This document shows positions 46,994-58,005 of a DNA stretch of 64,000 nt, one piece after another. The notes below the pieces were generated by a model. It saw only the letters and a list, made by a program, of their open reading frames with translations, did no database searches and was not told where the DNA came from. How positions within the stretch are numbered: the stretch's first letter is position 1; each line of letters opens with the position of its first letter. The stretch comes from Epiperipatus broadwayi. Its lineage: Eukaryota; Onychophora; Udeonychophora; Euonychophora; Peripatidae. Position numbers and translations under genes: made by a program. The stretch covers positions 9,628,771-9,692,770 of the forward strand of contig JAQFVV010000018.1 in assembly GCA_028023455.1 (NCBI GenBank). The letters run 5' to 3'.

Positions 46994-47735
46994 TGCAATG
47001 TCCTCTGCCCACTACTAATAAGCACATAAACTAAATAATTTCAACTACCAATAAATTAACAATAACAAATGTTTATTTACATAAACCAACATTAATATAT
47101 TTACAACAAACCAACATTAATATATTAGGGTTATGTATATACTCTTAATATACAGGCCTTACAGTTACTAATAATTTAATATACAAATTACAGTACTGGT
47201 CTTATGATTATAATAAGCTTAATATTTAGTAAAATATGCTTACATAAAACTGGCCTTGCAACTTACCACAAATAATAATAAAGCACAGAAGGCCTGTATA
47301 AGTCCCTAGGTCTGCTTTGGCACCTTCAGTAGCAGAGTTCACTGGATCACAAGTTCTGGTTTTATCCAGCATGCCATCTTCTGGTTATGCTGTTATCTCA
47401 TGATGATTTTCTTGTTCTGACTGGGGCTTATATACTGATTTTCTCATCTATGCACAAGAGTCTGGGATAGCCTTGTCTTTCTTTCTGGTCTGTGTTCCAA
47501 AACGGAACTGCTATTCACTCTGTGGTCGTGAGTTTACAACATTGAGGAGGGAGGGAGATAAACTGGAACCAATGTCTCTTCTAAATTTTTATTATTGCTA
47601 AGAGAGAATCAGGTGGTGATTCATACCAGTTAACATACTGTAGTTAGATTATTTTACCTCTAAGCATTTTAAAACTTTCTACATAATGCATTACAAATCC
47701 TTTACTTATAAGGCAATAGTATACACAACACACAT
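46994..47735 (-). repeat. 5' LTR of the 45-kb element
   Basis: Starts TGCAATGTCCTCTGCC on the plus strand and aligns with the left LTR. It contains a small internal duplication near its left end (ACCAACATTAATATAT twice, 47085 and 47111) and an extra GTGGTGATTCATACCAGTTA segment near 47613 absent from the other copy. Confidence 0.8.
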
Positions 47736-48742
47736 ATCATTTACAAGAATTTATCTTTGAAAGAGATTGCTAAAATAACAGCTAAATTATATCAGATATT
47801 TATTTCCTTAATTAGTTGATATGTTTGTAAAAAATTTAATTAATTTTTCTAAGAATGTTGTTTTCACTTTATAATTGTTAATAATAATAAAAAACACATT
47901 TTATTTTAGCATACATTTAAAATGAACCTATAATTAATCATACCTGTATACATTTATCTGTGCATATAAATTGTATATATAATTTTTATTTATTAAAATT
48001 AATGAACATATTTACTTTTAAAATAAACGTCTAATTTTAAATTACAGACATGAAGCATATAGAAATATCGCATCAATATCTGTTTATGTGTTTAATAATT
48101 ACATATTGTAAACATTTGCATATACAATTAGATTCGTGGAATTCTAGTCATGGTTTAATATTAATGTATTATAATATATATATGCATTTTTTTCAAATGT
48201 TTTATTATTTTTTATTCTTTTAATTAGATTAACACATTACTAATTTCCATAATTACATATAATAATCATTTGTATGTAATGATTGTTTTCATGGAATGTG
48301 TTTTCTGGCATGCTAATTGTAGTTCATATTTCATATGTGGATATGGCATTTCTAATTAAAAGAAACCATATAGATGAATGTTAGAGGGAGAGGGCTGGTG
48401 CTGATTTCCAGAGTCATCTGAGGAAATTTCTGTTTGAAGACAAAATACTTTGCAATGGCAGAATGATTTCTGTTTTTCTGCACACACTGATATGAGTGAT
48501 TAGACTTTTATTAAGAAATTTATAGCTTGTGTAGTTTGATTAACCATGTTTATTACATATATTTAAACATTTTCAACATATATCTTGGATATATTATTTA
48601 TATCTATATTCTGAAATTCTTGAAGCATGAAGAAATTTAAAGTATCCTATATTCCTCATTTCAAATTTTGAAGACTATTATGAAAAGTTTGAAATGTAAC
48701 AATGGTTAATATAGATTCTTTTACTTGACAAGAAGATAAAGG
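47736..48742. other. AT-rich spacer, nothing recognised
   Basis: No coding similarity. A GC-richer patch at 48385-48490 has no recognisable content. Confidence 0.4.
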
Positions 48743-49438
48743 TCACGTGACCACCACTTCTTATGCTTGTGTATAACTGTTGTTAAAACAGGCAAAACTC
48801 ATTATACGTATTGCCACACATAGCAAGCTAGAGTAATCGATGGATGCCAGAAGGCTTGTGCATAAAATTCCCATCTAGTGCCTACCCATCCAATATCCCC
48901 AGACGAGTTTCTGGCTTGTGGCCTTCGTCAGTGAGGAGCCTTGGATCTGAGAGCACTGCACCAAGATCTTAGGATCTAATGCAACCCTCCAGCAGCCACC
49001 TTTTATTTCCACTTAACTACAAAACTATGAGTCTTAAACTGAAAACACCTTAATGTTTTCAATCCAAGCCCATTAGCTTATATAGTCACATGGGTCTGAA
49101 TTCAGTTTAGTACCCATACATTTTGGTGTCTTTGGTTCTTTAATAACCATAGCCACCACTATCCCATTAGGCAGGATTGGTTTTAAGCAATAAACATCAC
49201 GTGACCACCACTTCTTATGCTTGTGTATAACTGTTGTTAAAACAGGCAAAACTCATTATAAATATTGCCACATACAGTGCTCTCAGTTCCAAGGCTCCTC
49301 ACTGATGAAGGCCACAAGCCAGAAACTAGTCTGGGGATATTGGATGGGTAGGCACTAGATGGGGATTTTATGCATCCATTGATTACTCTAGCTTGCTGTG
49401 TGTGGCAATACAAATAGTGAGTTTTGCATGTTTTAAGA
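48743..49438. mobile_element. Foldback element with long inverted repeats
   Basis: Arms of about 170 bp (48788-48962 and 49266-49438) are inverted copies: GTATTGCCACACATAGCAAGCTAGAGTAATC against its complement ending ...TGTGTGTGGCAATAC, and likewise CATCTAGTGCCTACCCATCC and GGCTTGTGGCCTTCxTCAGTGAGGAGCCTTGG. Each arm is about 90% matched. In addition a 62-bp direct repeat (CACGTGACCACCACTTCTTATGCTTGTG...) occurs at 48744 and 49198, so the right arm is preceded by a second copy of the left flank. The centre (48963-49197) is unique and non-coding. Single-arm relatives occur at 18721-18880 and, weakly, 26300-26390. Confidence 0.75.
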
Positions 49439-51620
49439 TAAATATATGTGATTAATAATCAGTTGTTCAGAAATTCAAATGTTGCATCAAAATGGAAGGT
49501 CAAATCTTAGAACTAAAAACATTTTTTTTTTACTTTTCTAAGATGGGAACCATTTTAGACCCTTAACTGTCATAGTCATCACTGAAAAAATAAATCTAAA
49601 TATGAAATTAAAAAAATAATTTTGTCCAATGTAATAATATCACATTCAGAGTTAATGGTTACATGTTATCCAATAGGATTCTACCCACATCTTCAATGGT
49701 AAAAGGACCAAAGATTGAAATGGACAAATTGTTGCTAGTGTATGTTGGTCATATGCTATTTTTCTGGAAAAAAGTATAAAATTCTTGTTCATATTGTAGG
49801 CTCTAAACAATTAATTATTTTCTTATAAATATTATTAATAAGATAAATACTGTAGTTATTGTGGACAGAAATAGTTTTTTAATTCAATCACATATTTTTG
49901 TTGCATTAAAAAAATTATATTCAAAAAAGTATTTTAGTATAACAACTTTATTTTTCATTAAATCAAATCTGATTCTAACCTTAACTAGACAATACTATAG
50001 ATATAAACTGATAAAAGGTTTACTGAGTTCTCTCATTGTCAAGGGACAAAAATTATTTATCAGATTAATAAAAAATTTTCTTTTATCAGATGATTAGTAT
50101 GTAAAAAAGTTCTCTATTTATATAATTATACAGCCTACTACTCCTCTTATGAACCATTCATATAAGCTTGATTAATCAATTAATCCTAGATGGGAGATAT
50201 AAATAGATTCTCATATTATTTTCTAGCTATTGGCTGGCTATTCACTGCAGGGAACATTGTTTTCTAGGAGCCACTTTTTACTTCTACTGTAAATTTAAAC
50301 TATTGCCAGCTAAGCAATACTAACATCCAAAAACTATTATTACAACCTGATGGGTCCATTATATGGCATCCATTGATTACTCATGTTTACATTTAGAAGT
50401 ACAATGATATAAAATGAATTATGACTGCCAAAATCAGATTGCATAAATAAGCGTTAAATGTAATCTTTCTTTTCTACTTTGTGTATACATTCATTGGCAG
50501 ATTTTCTGGTGTTCCATTTAAAGTTGTTGATAACTTAAATGATTAAATATAAGGGTCATATGAGTGGAATCAGCTGATAATAGAAATTAAATCAGAACTA
50601 TTATTTGATACGCTGTCTCTTTCAAAAGTAATCTATATAATTTATCTACACTTTTTTTTAAAAATATACTTATGTTTGTAAATTTCATTAATTTATAGAA
50701 TGATTTTATGATTTAAAGCAATTTATTGATTAAATAAAAAATTACTATATGCCGAGTGCACTTTTGACTAAGTTATATTAATCATACTCATGACAATGAC
50801 TAATATAACTTAGTTGAAAGTGCATTAGGCAAAAATTGTGAACATTATTGAGATTTTAAACGTATCTCGTATACGTTTTTGTATATAGTTTTTTTCATGT
50901 TATATTTCCTCGAGATATTTCATACCAAAATTTTCAACATTAAATAAAAAATTATTTGTACTCTTTATTATAAAAAGCCATAGTTATTCAATATTTTAAA
51001 AAATGTTTAAAATGTGATTATTGTGAATGCAATAGTGTAAATTTATTAATGTAAACTCATACAAAGAATATACTACTAATAAAATTGCTACATCAGGGCT
51101 TTGATGCTTGATAAAGTTGAACTGTATTAAAAGGCTGGCTAAGCAATTTTAAATAATATTATCTAGATAATAATTATATCAGAATAGAATGAGTAAATCC
51201 AATATTAAAAACCAAAAAAAATCCATTATTCATTTCAATAATTGTTTTTCTCTAAACAAAACAATATGCATATTTATTTTGTTTTGTTTTTTAAAAAATG
51301 GGAAACTGAAATGAGTGTGCAAAAACAGAAGTAACTTTTTCTTTTTATAAAATCAGGTTTTTTTTTCTCTTGACCAGATTGGGAAATTTACTTTATTCTA
51401 ATCCCATGATTTTTCACTATGCTTTGTGAATAAAAAAAAAAGGACATTATTAGCTAGATCTAATCTGGTACACTTTTGAATGACACTTTGAATAATTCCA
51501 GCTGAAATGAAGAATTAGCACTATTTAAATGGCAGCTAGAAATTACAAGACTATATTATCACCATAAACAGACTTTTAATGTTTGTCAGAAAAAAAGTGA
51601 ATGATAATTATTTTGTTTTG
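49439..51620. other. AT-rich spacer with one hairpin
   Basis: Apart from the inverted repeat at 50757-50824 nothing is recognised. A 78-codon open frame (49861-50097) is a product of AT-rich sequence. Confidence 0.4.
50757..50824. repeat. 29-bp inverted repeat with 10-bp loop
   Basis: TGCACTTTTGACTAAGTTAT... (50757-50785) is complementary to 50796-50824 with three mismatches. The sequence GCC just outside the left arm is mirrored by GGC after the right one. A miniature foldback transposon is possible. There is no coding context. Confidence 0.85.
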
Positions 51621-51633
51621 ATGAGTCTTATAG
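51621..51633. repeat. Target-site duplication of second SINE, left
   Basis: ATGAGTCTTATAG, repeated exactly at 51735-51747. Confidence 0.88.
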
Positions 51634-51734
51634 GGTTTTTTTTCCATGTGTCATAGCATCAGCCGGGAAGTGAACCTGCTAACCCGGGACAACTGCTTGT
51701 AAAGCAGCTGACCTCTCGACCACCAATGCTTGAC
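51634..51734 (-). mobile_element. tRNA-derived SINE (101 bp), second copy of family
   Basis: On the minus strand it starts GTCAAGCATTGGTGG, exactly as the 25302 copy, has GTCGAGAGGTC in the A-box position and GGTTCACTTCCCGG as B-box region, and ends in a short A8 tail. The anticodon stem CTGC/GCAG encloses TTTACAA, which would read TAC (Val-like) where the other copy has TCC. A 7-nt insertion (TTAGCAG) sits before the B box. Exact 13-bp duplications on both sides prove retroposition. Confidence 0.85.
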
Positions 51735-51747
51735 ATGAGTCTTATAG
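51735..51747. repeat. Target-site duplication of second SINE, right
   Basis: Second copy of ATGAGTCTTATAG directly next to the 5' end of the minus-strand SINE. Confidence 0.88.
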
Positions 51748-54700
51748 TTAAAGGCTGGTTTGTACTTTATTTTAACTAATCTGAATTTGTATATAATGCT
51801 TGTTATTCTGATATTATGTCGAAAGAAACTGTCAGTTTAAATAAATGAATTTGTAATGACTTCTCTTTACTTGTTAAAATTATTTTTAAAAAAATAAAAT
51901 TATTATATATCACATATGTATGCTAAGTTTATGCATTTTATATAAGTTATTAAAAAGAGGAAAAGGTAAAGAAATAATGATAAGCATATAAATGCAATGC
52001 CCACATATAAATTGCATAAGTCTCAAATAACTGTAGTTAATGATGTAATTATTTCCATTAGTCTCGTTTGTTCATAGTTAAACTTACATTTGACTATTGA
52101 AAATTGGATTTTTTGTTCCATGTTTAATAGTTTACATATGTTCACATCCATATGGAAGAATACATTCCTATCAGATAATGAGTTAAGGATTGATCTCAGA
52201 ATGAGTCATCCCTGTATAAATTGTAGTTGCATTAAATTAGGTTTAGGATTATTGTGATAGAGATAGTGGTGATATCTACCCCATATATAATATCCGTTGT
52301 ATGTGTAAACACTAGGAGACATATGAGTCTAAGAAATGTTTATATTTATGGATTCATACATGTACAGAATTATATTTAAGTTGATTGAAGTCAGAAGTAA
52401 AGGTACCGTGAATGTGTTACATTATCTATAAATATATTAATACCATGATGTATAAAGATTAAACGACTTCATTAAAAAAATAAATTGCATATCAATTAAT
52501 AAGTACATTTGTAAAAAAATTATTATTACATGATTTGTTACTTTCTTTATGTAAGATTCTGGTCTATTTTTGTTCATTGGGAGTAAGTTAGGTTCTCCAT
52601 GATTTAGCCTAGCATTATACATGGGGCTGTGTAATGGTATATTATTATATTAAATAAAATATTGTTTTATATACAGAAGTGTTGATTTATTTCTTGATGC
52701 TTAAAGACAGGTGATACCCATGTAATTTATGTAAATAAATAAATAGAGAAAATATAAATAAATGAACTATGATAAGGCTGACCATTATAACAGCTAATAT
52801 TTGTAAATTTTTGGCATCCATTGAAAAAGTTTTATTTGGGTCACATTTAAACCCTAATTTTAAGTATGACCAATGAATGAATAAAGCCCTTTACTATATA
52901 TTTATAAATTTCATTCATCATGTTAAGATCATGTAAAATAAATTGCACTGCATCCTCATGTATGATTACATAAATATGAATTCTGAATATATTTTGAACT
53001 TAAATTAACTGACATTGATAATATTTCTACTTCAAAAAACACAAATAAAAACAATAAGTAAATTGTATGGACACTGAATGAAAAACTAATAAGACTCCTA
53101 CAAAGTGAGTTTTAGTTAATTCACTTTCTTCTGACAGAAGACGCTCGCCATTAGAATAAATTGAACTGTCACCCAGTACCCATTTGATTTAACCATTGCT
53201 TATGTTTTTATAGTTTCTGAAATTAAGAGATATAGCATAACAGTTGGCCATTGTTATCTGAATATTAAAAATATCATATTTCCATTTTCCCCTATAATAC
53301 ATGTGTGAAAGCAATAGTTAAATCAATAAAAACAAATGGCAGTTCAATAGATTTTTGTGGTGAGAGTTTTCTACAATAAGAATTCCAAATAATTAATAGA
53401 CATTTTGTAGGAGTCTCCTTGCACTGCTATCTAGTGTCTATTCAATTTTTTAATCGTTATTTTGCTGAAGTATTATTCCTGCTGTAATGCATTTATTTTT
53501 GACTGATTGCTGGAAAATATATGTAGTATGAAGTTCTTTTGATAATAGACTTAATAATTTTTTTAAAAAAAGATTATAGTTGTTTTTTTAATTATTATTA
53601 AGTTTGAACTCAAAATACAAATTTTCTGTGTAAAAATAATGTTGTTTTTTTTTGTTTTTTTATTTTATTTTAAAAAAAAAGGATTCCTTTTTATAAAATG
53701 TATAACATTTGAAATATCAAATAAGCTTTTAGATACCATCATATGGCTGATTCATATTCATTAATAAATAGTTACAAAACTATTCTTAGCTACAAATACA
53801 GAATCTAAATTAAGAACATTGTCTTTCTTTTAAAACAAATAAAAAGATGTAGTTAAAGATAGTATAATATAAACTAAGCACTGACAACTTTCTTCCAACT
53901 TTAGAAGCCTCACTGCAGTTCATTTAAAACTGAGAGCACTAAAATATATAGTATTGATGCAGTGTTTTGAAGTTTGTTACCATACTTATTAATTGTTCCC
54001 ATGTTCTTGGTGTAATATAACTTTGTATATAAACTCATTATCTTGAGTTAAAACCTAGTCTTTTGCAATAATTGATTATTAAACATTCAAAAGTAATAAT
54101 AAGAAATTCATTATTTTAGATAAATATGGAACTAAGATAGATTAGATGCAATGTAATTATCAAATTCTAAGAAAATAATGTTTTATTTTTTTTAATAAAT
54201 AATGATTTCATAACCTGTAGAATTTTAATTTCATATTTGCATAAATATTTTGAGATTCATTTCCACGTATTTTAATCCAAAAATGTAATGATCTATATTA
54301 TATAAATCTAGTAATTTCAATGGTAAGAAAAGAACAAAAGGTTTCCACTGAATGGAGACTCTTAAGTGCAAATTCTTCTACCAAAATACCTTTAATTCTC
54401 AATATCAATTGTAATTTCCAATGATTTTGATTTAAAACTTACATTAAGCCTTCTGGAATCAGAAAAGAGCTATTTAATCTTCAATGAGATCATTTATCTT
54501 CAAATGGAATAATTCACAAGTTTTTTTTATGACAATTTTGTAGTATATACTGTATGTACTGTTTTAATTATTCACATATTTTATGGCATCTTCTTTGGCT
54601 GTACTTTATAGCAGAATAGTAAGGTCAGACCTATCTAAAACAGGTCATACATAAAATTAGTGAACTAGATTAATAGCCTATTGTTTACTACCAATTATAT

Positions 54701-55139
54701 GATTAGCTTATGCAGTCGTTTAACCCCCACTGATATAAATTAATCAAATATTTTATTTAATTAATGAGGCATACAAACTGAGTACATGAAAAATAAATAA
54801 TATTACTTCTGAATCTCATTCAACTGTGAAGCAACAATAAATACTAGTAAATTAAAATAATTTAAATTTAGAAAAAGAATTGGAATTTTATAGGGTAAAA
54901 GACTAATAGATTTTGACAATATTGTAGTTCATGCAATATTTCATAAAAGTATCAACACTATAGCAGTCATTCATAAACAGCATGGTCATTCTGGTTTCAG
55001 TAAAAAATTAAAAAAAAAGAATAGTAAGACAAAAAATATAAAGTTAAAGATGAGTTTTGCTATGATTTAACAAATCAATTTGAGAACATAAGTATGTCCA
55101 CATATATAATATGCTGCTTCCACAATCTATTATATAATA
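51748..55139. other. AT-rich spacer, nothing recognised
   Basis: About 3.4 kb without recognisable genes, RNA genes or structured repeats. Poly-A/T runs near 53640-53690. Confidence 0.4.
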
Positions 55140-55764
55140 TCTTGTGGTGATGTCTTAACTTCTAGATTTAAAATTTTATCTTTGAAAGAATATCTTGCCT
55201 AATTTTAACTCTTCTTTGTATTTTTTCCTCAGCTATATTCTCCAAATTGTTTTCATTAGGAGAATTACTATTAGAGTGTCTTAGAGATTATAAATGTGGT
55301 CTTCATCTTCATGAAAACAATGTTCAAATTCAGGTAGCCCATTAGCATTAATTTGTACCATACTCTCGATTCACATGGTTGTTATTATGCTTGATTCCAT
55401 AGCCACATATTCAGCAAGCACTAATTGGTTATATAATCTTTTCAATATGTTTTTAAAGACTTGTGAAGTAATTTTAAATGAAATTTTTCTAGAGCCTTCA
55501 GTGTTTCTTCAATAGAAAATTTATATCTCACTTCCACACTATAAATTAAATTAAATATTTATTCTATAAAGGATTAATTTAGACAAGGTAGCTATATCAT
55601 TGTGATGAAATATATTTTTACTTGTTAAATTTAGCAGCATACAGAGCCTATATTATATTTCAATATCTATCTAAAAAGAATACCAAGATATTTAAATTGA
55701 TTTATCTTCTCAAGTTGATAATCATCCATGCTGAAAATTTTTAATTCTTTCACAAAACAAAAGC

Positions 55765-56200
55765 ATGCTCCCAAATGGTTTATAAAATTACATGCAGTGC
55801 CCCCTCATGCAAAGTTGTCTATTATAGTGAATCATGGGCTAATAGATCAATAATTATTACCCAAAACATGTATTTATACAACAGGGCAAAACAAAATAAT
55901 GAATATAATTCAATATTCTTTGAACATAAATGCACAATGGATCATATTTTTAATCCAACTAACATGAAAATGTTTTGCGCTGAAAAAGATGATAAAAACC
56001 AAAAATACAAGGAAACATGGGCAATTGCAAAATATTGACTTGCAATTAATAAAAAATAATCATGTGTTCCATTGTCAAAAAAGAAATGGAATACATTTCT
56101 TTAAAGATACAATTTTTCAATTGTGAAATAGATAGTGCTACGATTCTGGCAATGTTTTGCCGAAAGCATGCTTAATGCAATATAAATCTTAAATTTAAAT
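55765..56200 (+). pseudogene. Penelope-like element, GIY-YIG endonuclease remnant 2
   Basis: An open frame of 87 codons (55775-56038) starts MVYKITCSAPSCKVVYYSES and continues NNEYNSIFFEHKC and later CAEKDDKNQKYKETWAIA. This is the layout of the C-terminal GIY-YIG endonuclease of Penelope-like retroelements: YKI-x-C, C-x-x-x-YIGES-like, then a histidine-containing block. As in copy 1 the IG is replaced (YYSES), so the catalytic signature is incomplete. RT and most of the element are missing. It lies inside, and opposite to, a minus-strand LINE remnant. Non-coding similarity to copy 1 continues to about 56190. Confidence 0.72.
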
Positions 56201-57180
56201 TTTTTTTTTTAACAATCATTTATAATGGGTTTATAGAGATCAAACCATGTCTTTACAGGCTGTTTTCAAAAAATTCTACAGATTATCTTTTGAATTATCT
56301 AAAATAATACAACCATCAACATAAATAAATCCAGAAACAAACAAAAAAATGAAGGTATTTGATTTTTTTTTTGTTTTCAATCCATTTAAAATAAAACTGC
56401 CAACACTAAAACTTGACATTTGCCTCATAAAGATATCTATAAACAGTTTCAAACATCTCTGTCATGAAAATAAAAACAGAGTTGGAGTTTGTACACTTAG
56501 TTGCTTAATATCGGTTTTCTTTCAAGTGCTTTAAATTTTCCATTAGAAGTAATATCATTTCCTTTTACACCATTATGTAATATCAACATAATATATATAA
56601 ACTGCAGTAAATAATCAATTATTTTAAAACATTGTCACAAATCTTTTTTAGTAAACTGAAATAAATGCCTTGGTCAAATATTATAAAGCCAATATATAAA
56701 TCAGGTCTTTGTTTTATTATATTTTATTAAAATTCCATTAGCTGCAAAAACTATGTCTCTAATACTTTTTATTTATGTAAAACTATATTAAATCTTTAAT
56801 AACCACTTATGTATGACTAGAGCAATCTATCTAATGGTACCTTGAAAGTAAATTACTGCACTATTTAAATCTTTCTTTTTTATAAATTAAAATACCAAAT
56901 TCATTTTTAACATTAGGTGTGGCAAAATTCATGAATCCATATATTGCTCAAAAGCTTTAGTAGTGTGAATCTAACACATCACCACCAATAACATTTTAAA
57001 AAATTTTCAGGTATTGCATCAGGATCAACAGATTGTTAAAATTTTAAAGAATTGTTTTAATCTTATCAATTATAGATATCTAAATGAGTCAAAAGAAATA
57101 AATACAGTATATTAAAAACTATTAACTGAATTCCTTTTTAGCGTCATTTAACAGTTGCTCAAAATACTCCTTTCATTTAT

Positions 57181-57219
57181 CATATATATTTATCATAATT
57201 ATCATATATATATATAAGT
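57181..57219. repeat. Short (AT)n runs
   Basis: TCATATATATTTATCATAATTATCATATATATATATAA: two short AT microsatellites separating the linker and upstream parts of the minus-strand LINE remnant. Confidence 0.8.
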
Positions 57220-58005
57220 TTCTTTTACTGATTTAAGAAAATTATAATTTTTTAAAATTTTATGTTACCTTGATCACGTCTAAAAATAATAACTACATCT
57301 TTCTGTTAAGCATTGAATTTCTGCCTTTAAATCTCTCTGTATATAGTTTATAAAAATAAATATTAATATTTTATTTTTCCAAGTAGAAAATATCACGTGT
57401 TTTATTTTAATTAATCATTAATAATACAATCATTGTCTGAAAACAAGTTAGGATTTGTTTTTGTTTTTTAAGTAAACTTAGATTTAATTTATTCATATCT
57501 ACAAAATATTCTTTAAAAAAGTAGAATGCTTTAGTAACTTAACAAAATTAAAAATTCTAATTGCCTATTTTAGTGTTTAAAATTTTTAAATTTAGAATGG
57601 TATTAGTTATTTCTAAAGAATAAACATTAAGTTTTTTTATCAAAATAGTTAGGATATGACTTTTTTTTATTGCAACTATTATTTTAATCTTGAAGCATAT
57701 GAAGTCCTGATTTTTCCAACAACCTTCACCTATGAATTCTTGTGAAAAATGGATTTTTCACATTTTAGTTTTTAGTTATAACAGAATCCACATAGTTCAA
57801 TAATTTGGGGTGAGTATGCATAGTTTTTGCATAACAAAATCAATTTATATTTTTTGCAAAAACTTAGTAATAACAAATCATTTAAGTTCATAAAATCAGT
57901 ATCATTATTTCTAGTGGATTTGAATCCCAGTTTACTATTTCTATCATCGTAGACATTAAAATCTCGGAGAAAAAAACGATTTATTGGTATTGTTACAATA
58001 ATCAT

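Larger units (their letters stand above)
45262..47735 (-). mobile_element. LTR retrotransposon without recognisable pol, minus strand
   Basis: Two direct repeats of about 0.7 kb (45262-45946 and 46994-47735) surround about 1.05 kb. The minus-strand orientation is chosen because a G-rich purine tract (complement of CCCCCAACTTT, 45950-45960) lies inside the left repeat, and TTGGTTCAGTCAA, a TGG-type primer-binding site, directly follows the right repeat on the minus strand. No RT, integrase or protease was found. The interior is AT-rich and includes short tandem repeats. The LTRs are alignable throughout, with perhaps 10% differences, so it is of middle age. No target duplication was found. It is either an internally deleted derivative or a naturally non-autonomous element. 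Confidence 0.75.
55140..58005 (-). pseudogene. Decayed non-LTR retrotransposon (endonuclease and RT), minus strand
   Basis: Read on the minus strand from right to left: 57772-58005 is open and contains FNVYDDRNSKLGF ... LLLLSFCKKYKLILLCKN, the DFN...D...N...LLxFCKxxxLxIxN layout of a LINE endonuclease. Near 57190-57150 WKEYFEQLLNDAKKEF resembles the pre-RT linker. 57000-56700 gives broken RT pieces (GGDVLDS, an IGFIIFDQ-like segment). After the plus-strand Penelope insertion, 55740-55670 gives a KINQFKYLGILF motif, and 55490-55380 an ALEKFHLKLLHKSLKTY ... VLAEYVAMES block typical of post-RT regions in CR1/Jockey-like LINEs. Frameshifts and stops are dense. The clade is tentative. Confidence 0.6.
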
